A stretch of DNA of 64,000 nt from Brevibacterium sediminis (lineage in GTDB: Bacteria; Actinomycetota; Actinomycetes; Actinomycetales; Brevibacteriaceae). A program made the position numbers and the translations under genes. The stretch spans positions 496,001 through 560,000 of the forward strand of contig NZ_JABKDD010000001.1 in the NCBI RefSeq assembly GCF_013623905.1. Reading direction: 5' to 3'. The notes beneath the pieces were generated by a model that had not been told where the DNA came from, made no database searches, and was given only the letters and a program-made list of their open reading frames with translations. Positions 63,604 through 64,000 of the stretch are shown one piece after another (position 1 is the first letter of the stretch; each line of letters starts with the position of its first letter).

Positions 63604-64000
63604 GTGTCCGAATTGTCTTACTCGTCGGGAACATCGACGGAACCGCTGCTCGGGATCACCATCGCCGAGCACATCAAACGCACCGCAGCCGAGAATCCCG
63701 AAGCGCTGGCCTTGGTCGATCGGCATTCGAACCGGAGGTGGACGTACTCCGACTTCGATCGTGATACCGACGCACTGGCCATCGGTCTTCTCGAACGTGG
63801 GGTGAAGAAGGGCGACCGCGTCGGCATCTGGGCGCAGAACGTCGGCGAATGGGCGCTCGTCCAGTACGCCACGGCGAAGATCGGGGCGATCCTCGTCAAC
63901 GTCAACCCCGCCTACCGCAGCCACGAACTCGAGTTCGTCGTCGAGCAGTCCGGAATGAGCCTGATGATCTCGCAGATCGTCGCACCTCCGCACTCGGACT
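63604..64000 (+). CDS. AMP-binding (acyl-CoA synthetase-like) enzyme, 5' part
   Basis: The first about 132 residues of an adenylate-forming enzyme, cut by the window end. GTG at 63604 follows GGGAG with a 9-nt gap. Visible are the N-terminal signature regions: LGITIAEHIKRTAAENPEALALVDRHSNRRWTY in pieces, then ALAIGLLERGVKKGDRVGIWAQN, LVQYATAKIGAILVNVNPAYR and ELEFVVEQSGMSLMI, all typical of fatty-acyl-CoA synthetases (FadD-like). The catalytic P-loop lies past the end. Substrate cannot be told. It starts 28 nt after modBC but is functionally unrelated. Confidence 0.88.
   Translation, partial: MSELSYSSGTSTEPLLGITIAEHIKRTAAENPEALALVDRHSNRRWTYSDFDRDTDALAIGLLERGVKKGDRVGIWAQNVGEWALVQYATAKIGAILVNVNPAYRSHELEFVVEQSGMSLMISQIVAPPHSD

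Noticed and set aside
1..64000. CRISPR arrays, insertion sequences, integrases, phage or toxin-antitoxin modules
   Set aside because: I looked for repeated spacer-like blocks, transposase motifs and paired small ORFs and saw none; the 'phage holin' gene at 49809-50228 is a chromosomal membrane protein family.

Overview
This window is a stretch of ordinary chromosome from a high-GC Gram-positive bacterium (Actinobacteria, Micrococcales-like). The gene order folC - DUF4233 - ndk - rne - rplU - rpmA - obgE - proB - proA - nadD - rsfS - GpgP-like phosphatase closely follows the well known actinobacterial order, for example in Mycobacterium. GTG/TTG starts, ATGA start-stop overlaps and strong G/C in third codon positions fit this. 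Brevibacterium or a relative is my best guess, but that is inference. I see no transposase, integrase, phage gene, CRISPR array or plasmid gene.

Layout. 1-4.7 kb: end of ileS, folC, a DUF4233 membrane protein and ndk, closed by a perfect hairpin. 4.7-12.3 kb: a VKOR-family thiol oxidoreductase (minus), a large RNase E/G, an SPFH membrane protein (minus), an AGCS amino-acid symporter and a chorismate mutase. 12.5-20.7 kb: rplU-rpmA, obgE-proB-proA, then a 53-residue membrane protein, nadD, a disordered tail-anchored protein, rsfS and a histidine phosphatase. 20.8-27.9 kb: a glycosyltransferase and the six-gene Mrp cation/proton antiporter operon. 28-34.8 kb: AlkB, a hydrolase, an FAD reductase, tRNA-Ala(CGC), a DoxX-like protein, a beta-glucosidase overlapping an MFS transporter, and a YdeI-like protein.

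34.9-38.3 kb (minus): a carnitine-degradation operon of fused carnitine dehydrogenase/thioesterase, a BKACE cleavage enzyme and an XRE-TetR fusion regulator, divergent from a PLP decarboxylase. 39.9-42.2 kb: a YczE/MocR pair. 42.2-46.2 kb: YggS, an ACR3/BASS-type transporter, an Ada-AlkA fusion and O6-alkylguanine methyltransferase. Two strong hairpins and tRNA-Ala(GGC) follow. 46.8-47.6 kb is a gene-poor, AT-richer interval. 47.6-54.5 kb: a tandem universal stress protein, a hydrolase, small membrane proteins, an MFS transporter, a POT peptide transporter and a CPBP-family protein.

54.6-63.6 kb is a near-complete molybdenum cofactor and molybdate-uptake island: moeA1, moeZ, moaD and moaA (minus), moeA2, moaC, moaE, an HTH-TOBE molybdate-binding gene, modA and a fused modB-modC. 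The window ends in an AMP-binding (acyl-CoA synthetase-like) gene.

The items most worth a second look are: an RNase E/G whose zinc-link cysteines are replaced; the molybdate system in which permease and ATPase are fused while the molybdate-binding TOBE domain sits on a separate HTH protein; the doubly fused carnitine operon with its hybrid regulator; a 9-mer (CCGAGGCGG) that recurs far more often than composition predicts; and the AT-rich interval with its palindrome and possible micro-ORF. I found no clearly new multi-gene system; the strongest leads are unusual architectures of known ones.
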